Shown here piece after piece: positions 14,819 to 20,822 of a DNA stretch of 20,822 nucleotides. Source of the stretch: an uncultured Acinetobacter sp. (GTDB lineage Bacteria; Cyanobacteriota; Vampirovibrionia; Gastranaerophilales; Gastranaerophilaceae); NCBI GenBank assembly GCA_946623365.1, contig CAMORE010000022.1, positions 1 through 20,822 of the forward strand, written 5' to 3'. The translations under genes were made by a program, and so were the position numbers. How positions within the stretch are numbered: the first letter of the stretch is position 1; each line of letters starts with the position of its first letter. The notes under the pieces were generated by a model. It saw only the letters and a program-made list of their open reading frames with translations, did no database searches and was not told the DNA's origin.

Positions 14819-14849
14819 CTAATAACAAAATTGTTTTATTTTGTTACAA
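14819..14849 (-). promoter_or_regulatory. Promoter of flagellin copy 1
   Basis: Minus strand: TTGTAA (14844-14849, within TTGTAACAA), 19 nt, TATTAG (14819-14824) preceded by TGT; TGTGG starts 10 nt after the -10. The start of transcription would be near 14812, giving a leader of about 76 nt. Confidence 0.6.
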
Positions 14850-14859
14850 TTGTTAACAA
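14850..14859. promoter_or_regulatory. Palindrome TTGTTAACAA between divergent promoters
   Basis: This perfect 10-bp palindrome touches the -35-like box of the flagellin promoter and lies 27 nt from the -10 of the oxidoreductase operon. It could be an operator, but only one copy is seen. Confidence 0.3.
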
Positions 14860-14882
14860 TAGAGGTCTTAAAATATTATTTT

Positions 14883-14891
14883 TGCTATACT
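14883..14891 (+). promoter_or_regulatory. Extended -10 of the 2-oxoacid oxidoreductase operon
   Basis: TG-C-TATACT, a near-consensus extended -10 with no clear -35. It ends 20 nt before the first ATG, leaving room for the TAGGAG ribosome site. Confidence 0.5.
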
Positions 14892-14911
14892 TTTTATTGA
14901 TAGGAGTATGT

Positions 14912-15121
14912 ATGGGAAAAATAGTTATAGATAATAATCGATGCAAATCTTGTTACATATGTACGCAGACATGTCCTAAAGGTTTGATTGTAAAAAGTAA
15001 TAAAACTAACAGACTGGGCGATTTAATGGTTGAATTTAATGACCCGAATGAAGAATGTATAGGGTGCGCCATGTGTGCAAAACGCTGTCCGGATTTAGCG
15101 ATAACAGAGGTCTGGAGGTGA
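14912..15121 (+). CDS. korD: 2-oxoacid:ferredoxin oxidoreductase, delta (2x[4Fe-4S] ferredoxin) subunit
   Basis: The 69-aa ferredoxin-type subunit relays electrons from the catalytic subunits to free ferredoxin. Two CxxCxxCxxxC clusters are complete: C11-C14-C17-C21 and C49-C52-C55-C59. The start ATG at 14912 follows TAGGAG with 6 nt spacing; upstream in-frame codons would add a spurious hydrophobic leader. It is the first gene of the operon, with its stop 2 nt before the alpha subunit. Confidence 0.92.
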   Translation: MGKIVIDNNRCKSCYICTQTCPKGLIVKSNKTNRLGDLMVEFNDPNEECIGCAMCAKRCPDLAITEVWR

Positions 15122-15123
15122 TT

Positions 15124-16200
15124 ATGAGTTCAGATAAAGTTTTAATAAAAGGTAATTATGCAATAGCTCAAGCGGCAATTAATGCAGGCTGTGAATGCTA
15201 TTTCGGATATCCAATAACACCCCAGACTGAAATAGGAGAGTACTTAAGCGGTGAGATGCAGCGACTCGGGAGAGGTTATGTTTGTGCAGAAAGTGAATTA
15301 GCTGCAATCAATATGGTAATCGGAGCTGTATCAACAGGCGCTAAAGCTATGACATCATCATCTTCATGTGCGGTTGCTCTTATGCAGGAAGCTCTTTCAT
15401 ATGCAGCAGGAGATGAACTTCCTGTTGTTTTAATAAACGTAATGCGTGCAGGTCCGGGGCTTGGATATATTTATCCTGCTCAAGGCGATTACAATCAATC
15501 TGTGTACGGAGGAGGAAACGGCGATTATAAGATAATTGTTATTGCACCTTCTACTGTTCAGGAATGCATAGACTTTACATATAAAGCATTTTATTTAGCA
15601 CACAAATACAGAAATCCTGTAATACTTCTGGCAGACGGGTTACTTGGACAAATGATGGAGCCTGCTTCATTCGGAGAGTATCCTTATCCGGAAATTGATA
15701 ATTCAAAATGGGCTTTAACAGGAGCTAAAAACAGGGATGCAAGAGCTATATACTCTCTCGGACCGATTGAAAAGAAACAGATAGAGAGAATATACAGAAT
15801 ACACGAAAAATTCGATTTAATTACACAAAACGAAACTGACTGGGAAGAATTTAACACAGATGATGCCGATATAATTTTGACAGCATTTGGTTCTATGACA
15901 AGAAACATTAAAGCAGCAATGAATGTACTTAGACAAAAAGGAATAAAAGCAGGCTGTTTTAGACCAATTACGTTAAATCCGTTCCCGCACAACAGAATTT
16001 ATGAACTTGCAAAAGAAAATAAAGACTTTATCGTTGTTGAGATGAATATGGGACAAATGTTTAAGGATGTCAAATATGCAGTTAACGGTAAATCAAGAGT
16101 AGAACTTGTTAATAGACCTTGCGGGGAATGGTTAAGCGTTGAAGAAATTGTTTCTTCAGTAGAAAAAATCATGGAGAAGAATTATGCAGCAAGTATTTAG
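15124..16200 (+). CDS. vorB: 2-oxoacid:ferredoxin oxidoreductase, alpha subunit (VorB/KorA type)
   Basis: This subunit of the thiamine-PP, CoA-dependent enzyme oxidises a 2-oxoacid to acyl-CoA with reduced ferredoxin. The 358-aa protein begins after a near-perfect GGAGGTGAT site. Diagnostic stretches are GYPITPQTEIGEY (28-40), AESELAAINMVIGA, TSSSS, NVMRAGPGLG, and LADGLLGQMMEP; the C-terminal transketolase-like domain includes ADIILTAFGSMTRN. The GNxAIxxAAIxAGCxxYFGYP opening and GQMMEP resemble proteins annotated VorB (branched-chain 2-oxoacid), but 2-oxoglutarate (KorA) cannot be excluded from sequence. It overlaps the beta gene by 17 nt. Confidence 0.9.
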   Translation: MSSDKVLIKGNYAIAQAAINAGCECYFGYPITPQTEIGEYLSGEMQRLGRGYVCAESELAAINMVIGAVSTGAKAMTSSSSCAVALMQEALSYAAGDELPVVLINVMRAGPGLGYIYPAQGDYNQSVYGGGNGDYKIIVIAPSTVQECIDFTYKAFYLAHKYRNPVILLADGLLGQMMEPASFGEYPYPEIDNSKWALTGAKNRDARAIYSLGPIEKKQIERIYRIHEKFDLITQNETDWEEFNTDDADIILTAFGSMTRNIKAAMNVLRQKGIKAGCFRPITLNPFPHNRIYELAKENKDFIVVEMNMGQMFKDVKYAVNGKSRVELVNRPCGEWLSVEEIVSSVEKIMEKNYAASI

Positions 16201-16930
16201 TATGCCAAAGGCATTTAAAAAAGACTTTAAATACACATTTTGTCCGGGGTGTGACCATGGGATTGCTATAAGACTTCTCTGTGAAGTTATAGATGAACTG
16301 GGAATTCAAGACAAATCAATTTGCGCAACATCTATAGGGTGTTCAGTGTTTTTATATGATTTTATTAATGTAGATTGTATAGAAGCTCCCCATGGAAGAG
16401 CGTTAGCAGAAGCTACCGGAGTAAAACGAGCAAGACCTGATAAAGTTGTATTCACGTACCAAGGTGACGGCGATTTTGCTTCAATCGGATTAGCAGAATC
16501 TATGCACGCAGCTTTTCGAGGAGAAAGATTGACAGCATTAATGCTTAATAACACCACATATGGTATGACAGGGGGGCAACATGGTCCTACCACAATGATG
16601 GGACAGATTACAACTACATCTCCGATGGGAAGAAATCGTGAATACTATGGTTATCCTGCTAAGATGGCAGAACAACTTGCTCTTATAGACGGATGCGCAT
16701 ATTCTGCTCGCGTTGCATTGGATTCTATTCCGCATATTAATGAAGCGAAAAATGCAATTAAAAAAGCTTTTCAAGTTCAATTGGATGGTATAGGTTTGGG
16801 GTTTGTAGAAATTCTTTCTACTTGCCCTACAAACTGGCATATGTCACCTGAAGAAGCGCATGAAAGAGTAAGAACGGATATGGTAAAAACATTCCCGCTT
16901 GGGATATTTAAAGATTTAGGAGCCGAATAG
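16184..16930 (+). CDS. korB: 2-oxoacid:ferredoxin oxidoreductase, beta (TPP-binding) subunit
   Basis: The 248-aa subunit holds thiamine-PP and the proximal [4Fe-4S] cluster. The TPP motif is GDGD (94-97) to NN (122-123), followed by TYGMTGGQ. The cluster cysteines are C20 and C23 (CPGC), C53 (IGCS) and C214 (TCPT). HGRALAEATGVKRARP is also typical. The start at 16184 has GGAGAAG upstream and lies within the alpha gene, which suggests coupling; an ATG at 16202 has no ribosome site. The gene for a 48-aa peptide follows 1 nt after the stop. Confidence 0.93.
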   Translation: MQQVFSMPKAFKKDFKYTFCPGCDHGIAIRLLCEVIDELGIQDKSICATSIGCSVFLYDFINVDCIEAPHGRALAEATGVKRARPDKVVFTYQGDGDFASIGLAESMHAAFRGERLTALMLNNTTYGMTGGQHGPTTMMGQITTTSPMGRNREYYGYPAKMAEQLALIDGCAYSARVALDSIPHINEAKNAIKKAFQVQLDGIGLGFVEILSTCPTNWHMSPEEAHERVRTDMVKTFPLGIFKDLGAE

Positions 16931-16931
16931 T

Positions 16932-17078
16932 ATGAAAATTGTGCCGGTAGACAATGTTATGAATAATATTGGTAAAATGATTAAAGATAAAACATCTATT
17001 TCCTTAAAACCAATTAAAAATTATGTACAATACATGAGAGAATATGGATTAGATATAAAATCAGGAAAGAAGTTATAA
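16932..17078 (+). CDS. 48-aa peptide inside the oxidoreductase operon
   Basis: This small frame runs from ATG 16932 to TAA 17078 and fills the gap between the beta and gamma genes exactly, with 1 nt spacing on each side. AGGAG is 9 nt before the ATG. The product is basic (many Lys) with segments DNVMNNIGKMIKDK, SLKPIKNYVQYMREYGLDI and a SGKKL end. It has no cysteines, membrane helix or signal peptide. No family is recognised. The tight packing and ribosome site argue for a real gene, perhaps a small subunit or regulator of the enzyme; alternatively a remnant. Confidence 0.65.
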   Translation: MKIVPVDNVMNNIGKMIKDKTSISLKPIKNYVQYMREYGLDIKSGKKL

Positions 17079-17079
17079 T

Positions 17080-17628
17080 ATGGAAAAGAATTTTATATTA
17101 GCAGGATTTGGCGGACAAGGAATTTTACTTGCCGGAACAATTTTAGCAAATGCATTTATGCTAGACGGTAAAAATGTAACCTGGTATCCATGTTATGGCG
17201 CCGAAATGAGAGGCGGAACAGTTAATTGTGAAGTAGTAGTTTCTGATACGGAAGTCAGTTCTGTGCATAAACAAGATACAGATTTTGCGTTGGTATTAAA
17301 TCAGCAATCATTTGATAAATTTATTCATAAAGTTAAATCAGGCGGTACAATAATCGCAAACTCCACACTTGTTGAAAGCATTAAACCAAGAGATGATATT
17401 CATTATGTATTTGCACCGATGGGTGAATTAGCCGGCAGCTTAGGAACAAATAAAGTTACAAATGTGGTATCTTTAGGGGTTTTATCAGCAGCAACGGGAT
17501 TAATTTCAAAGGATAAATTAAAGTACGCTATAGAAAAAGTTTTAGGAGAAAAGAAAAAAGAACTTTTACCTTTAAATATGAAAGCTTTAGAAATAGGTTA
17601 TGATGTATTATTAAGTTGCACTAAATAG
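17080..17628 (+). CDS. korC: 2-oxoacid:ferredoxin oxidoreductase, gamma subunit
   Basis: The 182-aa gamma subunit probably helps bind CoA in the tetramer. The hallmark opening is ILAGFGGQGILLAGTILANA, followed by TWYPCYGAEMRGGTVNCEV, then HVFAP-like HYVFAPMGELAGSLGTNKVTNVV. It completes the delta-alpha-beta-gamma set. It lies 1 nt after the 48-aa peptide gene. Its stop codon overlaps the -35 box of the next promoter. Confidence 0.92.
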   Translation: MEKNFILAGFGGQGILLAGTILANAFMLDGKNVTWYPCYGAEMRGGTVNCEVVVSDTEVSSVHKQDTDFALVLNQQSFDKFIHKVKSGGTIIANSTLVESIKPRDDIHYVFAPMGELAGSLGTNKVTNVVSLGVLSAATGLISKDKLKYAIEKVLGEKKKELLPLNMKALEIGYDVLLSCTK

Positions 17629-17654
17629 ACATTAGTTAATCATAATGATATAAT
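17626..17654 (+). promoter_or_regulatory. Strong promoter of the pilin-like gene
   Basis: TAGACA (17626-17631), 17 nt, TATAAT (17649-17654) preceded by TGA: one mismatch from full consensus plus an extended -10. The -35 begins on the korC stop codon. Confidence 0.75.
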
Positions 17655-17691
17655 CATAACAGATTAGAGGAAACAAAATATAGGAGAGCAT

Positions 17692-18378
17692 ATGAAAAAA
17701 AGTGGATTTACTTTAGCGGAAGTATTAATAACAATGGGGATTATAGGTATAATTGCAGCTATAACAATGCCGACTTTAATGATGGACACAAAGTATAAAC
17801 AAATAGGTGTTAAACTTTCCAAGTTTTATTCAACGCTGTATAACACATCTAAAGAGTATACAGCATATAATGGTGATTATGGTTCAGTAGATGATTTTGT
17901 TAATCATATAAATAAATCTTTTGATTTCAAAGACATAAATATTTACAATGAAAGCGGGAAAACAATTTTAGGAACTACTGGTGTAGATTGTTACAGACAA
18001 AACAATATTAGTACTCATTATGGTTTATTAGCTGATAATACTAAGGTATCAATTTTATCAGGTCCTGCAAAAAATATATCAATGACTTTACCTGATAAAT
18101 ATAGCAATAGTAGAAAATATGGTTCACCATTAACAATTGTATATTTTGATCCGATGGTTAAAGGTTTACCCTCAAACGCACAGCATGTATATCAATTTAT
18201 TGTAACAACAAAAGGCAATGTTATACCGTATGATAGCTGTTCAGAAGCAGCTTTTGCCAATAATTGGATAGTTGATAGCGATTGGTTTGAAAAAGATAAG
18301 GTTTGTTATCACTCCAGTTCAAGTAACAGTAGTAGTAACATTAATAATAACAATAATAATGAAAATTACGATTCATAG
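17692..18378 (+). CDS. Type IV pilin-like (prepilin) protein
   Basis: The 228-aa protein has a class III signal: cleavage between G5 and F6, Glu at +5 (FTLAE), then a hydrophobic helix to about residue 31. The globular part has three cysteines (in GVDCYRQ, DSCSEAA and KVCYHSS), which could form a disulfide. The last about 25 residues are only Ser, Asn and acidic residues, a low-complexity tail. Such proteins form pili, pseudopili or surface adhesins after processing by PilD. No other pilus gene is near, so which system uses it is unknown. The site AGGAGAG is 5 nt before the ATG. Confidence 0.9.
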   Translation: MKKSGFTLAEVLITMGIIGIIAAITMPTLMMDTKYKQIGVKLSKFYSTLYNTSKEYTAYNGDYGSVDDFVNHINKSFDFKDINIYNESGKTILGTTGVDCYRQNNISTHYGLLADNTKVSILSGPAKNISMTLPDKYSNSRKYGSPLTIVYFDPMVKGLPSNAQHVYQFIVTTKGNVIPYDSCSEAAFANNWIVDSDWFEKDKVCYHSSSSNSSSNINNNNNNENYDS

Positions 18379-18379
18379 T

Positions 18380-18412
18380 CTACAGGTTGTAGTAAATATG
18401 CGATTTAACGCA
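18380..18412 (+). other. Two small hairpins in the pilin 3' region
   Basis: CTACA/TGTAG (18380-18392, 3-nt loop) and TGCG/CGCA (18399-18412, ATTTAA loop) lie directly after the stop and before the long hairpin. They may protect the mRNA 3' end. Confidence 0.3.
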
Positions 18413-18436
18413 AATTACAATTAATATAAGAACAAC

Positions 18437-18479
18437 ACAATTAGGTTTTGTGGATATTTAATCCTCAAAACCTAATTGT
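18437..18479. terminator. Long hairpin between pilin and MFS genes
   Basis: ACAATTAGGTTTTG pairs with CAAAACCTAATTGT (14 bp); one T/T mismatch, then GGAT/ATCC and an ATTTA loop, 18 pairs in all. It is the strongest fold in the region. No T run follows on + (ATAATTTACC), so it may terminate weakly or act as a 3' stabiliser. Confidence 0.55.
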
Positions 18480-18525
18480 ATAATTTACCTTAAAAATATG
18501 TCCGAAAAATTATTATTTTTATGTA

Positions 18526-18534
18526 TGTTAATAT
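18526..18534 (+). promoter_or_regulatory. Extended -10 of the MFS gene (leaderless start)
   Basis: TG-T-TAATAT, then ATTATT (6 nt) and the ATG at 18541: the same -10-to-ATG distance as at mtaB and the 8575 gene. No ribosome site is present. Confidence 0.55.
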
Positions 18535-18540
18535 ATTATT

Positions 18541-19704
18541 ATGGATATAGGTATAAGAAAAGCAAAAAACGCAATAATATGGCTGTGTGCTGCGCATTTG
18601 GTTTGTGATATTTACACAGGGTTTTTAAACCCCATTATGCCTTTTATCGCAGCCAAGCTCGGATTTTCTATGGCAATTGCAGCTATTATTATTAGTATCT
18701 CACACATTTGTTCTTCAATGCTCCAACCTATTTTCGGCTTCTTTGCTGATAATATTTTACACAGATTCTTTATATTCTGGGGATTAATACTTGTTTCAAT
18801 CTTTATCCCTCTAACTCCTAATGCTCCCAATATTCCGCTTTTATTATTATTTATGATATTAGGAAGCCTTGGCGGAAGTTTTTTTCATCCTCAATCAATA
18901 GGGTTTGTTAATAAATTCTCAGGCGAAAATTGCACTAACAATATGGGTACTTTTATAAGTATCGGTTCTGTTGGATTTGCATTTGGACCGCTTATTGCCG
19001 CTCTTATAACTCAAATATTAGGATTACATTTTATTTCTTGGACATCAATTATAGGATTAACTGTCGCGGGACTTATGTTCTTCTTTGTACCTAAGTTATC
19101 AAAATATGAAAAAAAACCTAAACATAAAAAATTTGCTGAATCATTTAAGGACATCATATGTTGTAAACAAATGAATTATTTAATGCTGATTGCAATGATG
19201 AAATCTTTAATAACTAACAGCTGCAGTATATTACTTCCTTTTTTATGGAAGGATATGGGCTATGCACCATCTTATATAGGTATTGCCTTATTTCTTTTCG
19301 TTTTTTCCGGTGCAATCGGTTCTTTTTTAAGTCCTAAAGCTGAAGCTAAATTTGGTTCTAAACCGGTAATATATTTTTCAATGTGGGCGACATTACCCAT
19401 GATGATAACTTTTGCAGTCACATACAAAACTCATCCGATATTATCTATGCTCATTTTTGTGGCAATAGGATTTACAACTATGCTTGCGCAGCCAATTATT
19501 ATGGTTTGGGCACAAAAAATACTTCCGCAATATAAAAGTATTGTAGCAGGTTTTATAAACGGATTTTGCTGGGGAACAGTAGCACTGTGCATGTCTGTAT
19601 TGGGTACTATTGCGCAGAATTACGGAATAGTTTTGGTACTTGTAATACTTAGTACAATTCCTGCAATTTTTTCTTATTTTGTTAAATTTTTAAAAGAAGA
19701 ATAA
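18541..19704 (+). CDS. MFS transporter, fosmidomycin-resistance (Fsr)-like
   Basis: This 387-aa inner-membrane exporter has about 12 hydrophobic segments. The opening AHLVCDIYTGFLNPIMPFI, then GFSMAIAAIIISISHICSSMLQPIFGFFAD, matches the Fsr family pattern (H-x3-D-x-Y-x2-F, QPxFGxxAD). A second signature is GSLGGSFFHPQS in helix 4. There is a charged cytoplasmic loop, YEKKPKHKKFAESFKD, between the halves. Substrate unknown; Fsr-like proteins export drugs or small metabolites. It has its own leaderless-type promoter and no operon partner. Confidence 0.88.
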   Translation: MDIGIRKAKNAIIWLCAAHLVCDIYTGFLNPIMPFIAAKLGFSMAIAAIIISISHICSSMLQPIFGFFADNILHRFFIFWGLILVSIFIPLTPNAPNIPLLLLFMILGSLGGSFFHPQSIGFVNKFSGENCTNNMGTFISIGSVGFAFGPLIAALITQILGLHFISWTSIIGLTVAGLMFFFVPKLSKYEKKPKHKKFAESFKDIICCKQMNYLMLIAMMKSLITNSCSILLPFLWKDMGYAPSYIGIALFLFVFSGAIGSFLSPKAEAKFGSKPVIYFSMWATLPMMITFAVTYKTHPILSMLIFVAIGFTTMLAQPIIMVWAQKILPQYKSIVAGFINGFCWGTVALCMSVLGTIAQNYGIVLVLVILSTIPAIFSYFVKFLKEE

Positions 19705-19827
19705 TATAGTAATAATATATAATATAATAAATATTTATGTTTATTAAAAATTATCTGCATGAATTATAACTTTAGTTGCAACTATATAATATTAATGTTA
19801 AACTTTGATATATTAAGGGAGTATCTA

Positions 19828-20043
19828 TTGATAAGTACGTTACAATCAGAACACGAAAGAATAGTTACTAAACTTCTTTCCGATAAAGAAATCATTGGCT
19901 CAGACGGAGAACTTTATGATGAGGACAATAATAGAGTAAATTTATTGTTTAATTCTAATCCATTATTTGATTTGACACATTTTTTAAAAACACTACCGCC
20001 AGAACCAAGCCGCTGGGGCAGTAAATATATTTTTGTAAAATAA
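19828..20043 (+). CDS. Small unknown protein (about 71 aa)
   Basis: I place the start at TTG 19828 because GGGAG (19817-19821) sits 6 nt before it; an in-frame ATG at 19759 would add 23 apolar residues but has no ribosome site, and one at 19795 is also bare. The product is soluble with segments LLSDKEIIGSDGELYDEDNNRVNLLF and DLTHFLKTLPPEPSRWGSKYIF. No family is recognised. It is followed by a strong terminator 12 nt after the stop, which supports a real transcript. Confidence 0.6.
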   Translation: MISTLQSEHERIVTKLLSDKEIIGSDGELYDEDNNRVNLLFNSNPLFDLTHFLKTLPPEPSRWGSKYIFVK

Positions 20044-20055
20044 AAAGATATAATA

Positions 20056-20091
20056 AAAAAAAACACAGGGTTTTTACCCTGTGTTTTTTTT
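20056..20091. terminator. Bidirectional terminator between converging genes
   Basis: A run of A, then CACAGGG, pairs with CCCTGTG and a run of eight T (15-bp stem, 6-nt loop). It serves the plus-strand 19828 gene and, mirrored, the minus-strand aldolase that ends at 20107. Confidence 0.9.
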
Positions 20092-20106
20092 AACTAAATA
20101 GCTTTA

Positions 20107-20822
20107 TTAGTCATCAGCATGACCAGCTGTACCTAATACGTCACGCATTTTATGCATAACCATTTCTTTAACAGCAGTTCTACCCGGTCCCATGTATTCA
20201 CGAGGGTCGAATTTTTCAGGATGTTCAATAAAGAATTCTCTGATTGTAGAAGTCATTGCTAATCTTAAATCTGTATCGATATTAATTTTTGCAACACCAT
20301 GTTTTGAAGCATAATTCAGCATATCTTCAGGAACACCTTGTGCATCAGGCAAGTTACCGCCAAATTTATTACATTTTGCAACAAATTCAGCCGGAACAGA
20401 AGATGAACCATGAAGAACAATCGGATAATCACCAAAACCTGCTTCTTTTAATGCATCTTTAATTTCTTTTAATCTTTCAAAGTCTAATTTTGCTTCACCT
20501 TTAAATTTATATGCACCATGAGAAGTACCGATAGCAATTGCTAAAGAATCACATCCTGTTTGTTTTACAAATTCAACAGCTTCTTTTACATTAGTATATT
20601 TAGCATCCTTGTCAGAAACTTTAACATCATCTTCGACACCTGCCAATTTACCTAATTCAGCTTCTACTGAAACTCCTCTTTCGTGAGCATATTCTACAAC
20701 TTTCTTAGTTACTGCTACGTTTTCTGCAAACGGGAATCTGCTTCCGTCAATCATTACAGAAGAAAAGCCGCCATCAATACAAGCTTTACAAATTTCAAAG
20801 TCTGCACCATGATCTAAGTGTA
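20107..20822 (-). CDS. fba: Class II fructose-bisphosphate aldolase, partial
   Basis: Zinc-dependent cleavage/condensation of fructose-1,6-bisphosphate, glycolysis and gluconeogenesis, cytoplasm. The frame is open to the right edge, so the N-terminus is missing; 237 residues are visible. Markers are HLDHG at the edge (catalytic Asp and zinc His), SVMIDGSRFPF, AIGTSHGAYKF (zinc His), VLHGSSSVP (zinc His) and NIDTDLRLAMT, ending FDPREYMGPGRTAVKEM to GTAGHADD. The HGSSSVP form and the long C-terminal part match the cyanobacterial CbbA-type class II enzymes. Confidence 0.95.
   Translation of the reverse strand, partial: HLDHGADFEICKACIDGGFSSVMIDGSRFPFAENVAVTKKVVEYAHERGVSVEAELGKLAGVEDDVKVSDKDAKYTNVKEAVEFVKQTGCDSLAIAIGTSHGAYKFKGEAKLDFERLKEIKDALKEAGFGDYPIVLHGSSSVPAEFVAKCNKFGGNLPDAQGVPEDMLNYASKHGVAKINIDTDLRLAMTSTIREFFIEHPEKFDPREYMGPGRTAVKEMVMHKMRDVLGTAGHADD

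Noticed and set aside
14801..14911. Upstream extension of the ferredoxin subunit
   Set aside because: It would add 37 hydrophobic residues, cross the promoter, and ignore the TAGGAG site before 14912.

Overview
The window looks like chromosomal DNA of a flagellated, AT-rich anaerobe. The best guess is the non-photosynthetic cyanobacterial sister lineage (Vampirovibrionia/Melainabacteria, Gastranaerophilales-like). This rests on an inferred combination: a class II aldolase with the HGSSSVP motif of cyanobacterial CbbA, a ferredoxin-dependent 2-oxoacid oxidoreductase instead of an NAD-linked dehydrogenase, an MCE/MlaD protein and signal peptides implying an outer membrane, a prepilin with a FTLAEVLITMGIIGIIAAITMPT-like head (given here only as its key pattern), and several flagellins. 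No rRNA or tRNA is present to settle it.

Layout. 1-1846 (-): start of a large Ala/Glu/Lys-rich helical protein that runs off the left edge. 1847-2315: non-coding, with a possible small RNA on + and a possible terminator on -. 2316-3578 (-): tRNA methylthiotransferase MtaB. 3687-6541 (+): two overlapping paralogous exported helical proteins, a two-helix membrane peptide and an SPFH/prohibitin protein, closed by a strong terminator. 6649-9576 (+): two small conserved-type proteins (one a zinc ribbon), MlaD-like MCE protein, uracil phosphoribosyltransferase and a GNAT-like protein. 9691-14736 (-): five tandem flagellin genes in what appear to be three transcription units. 14912-17628 (+): 2-oxoacid:ferredoxin oxidoreductase operon (delta-alpha-beta-[48-aa peptide]-gamma). 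17692-18378 (+): type IV pilin-like protein. 18541-19704 (+): Fsr-like MFS transporter. 19828-20043 (+): small unknown protein. 20107-20822 (-): class II fructose-bisphosphate aldolase, cut by the right edge.

The most informative signals are regulatory. Three flagellin transcription units share a promoter of fixed geometry (TTGTAA, 19 nt, TGT-preceded -10) and a leader that begins near TGTGG. Four of the five flagellin leaders carry a hairpin presenting AGGA, very close to the published CsrA/RsmA consensus, just upstream of an AAAGGAG ribosome binding site. This resembles the CsrA control of hag in Bacillus but is repeated across a gene array. Separately, several genes (mtaB, 3687, 8575, 18541) have no ribosome binding site but a consensus -10 element ending only 6-7 nt before the ATG, which predicts leaderless mRNAs. 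Most other genes have ordinary AGGAG-type sites.

Every gene call was made by eye from translated sequence; no database search was run.
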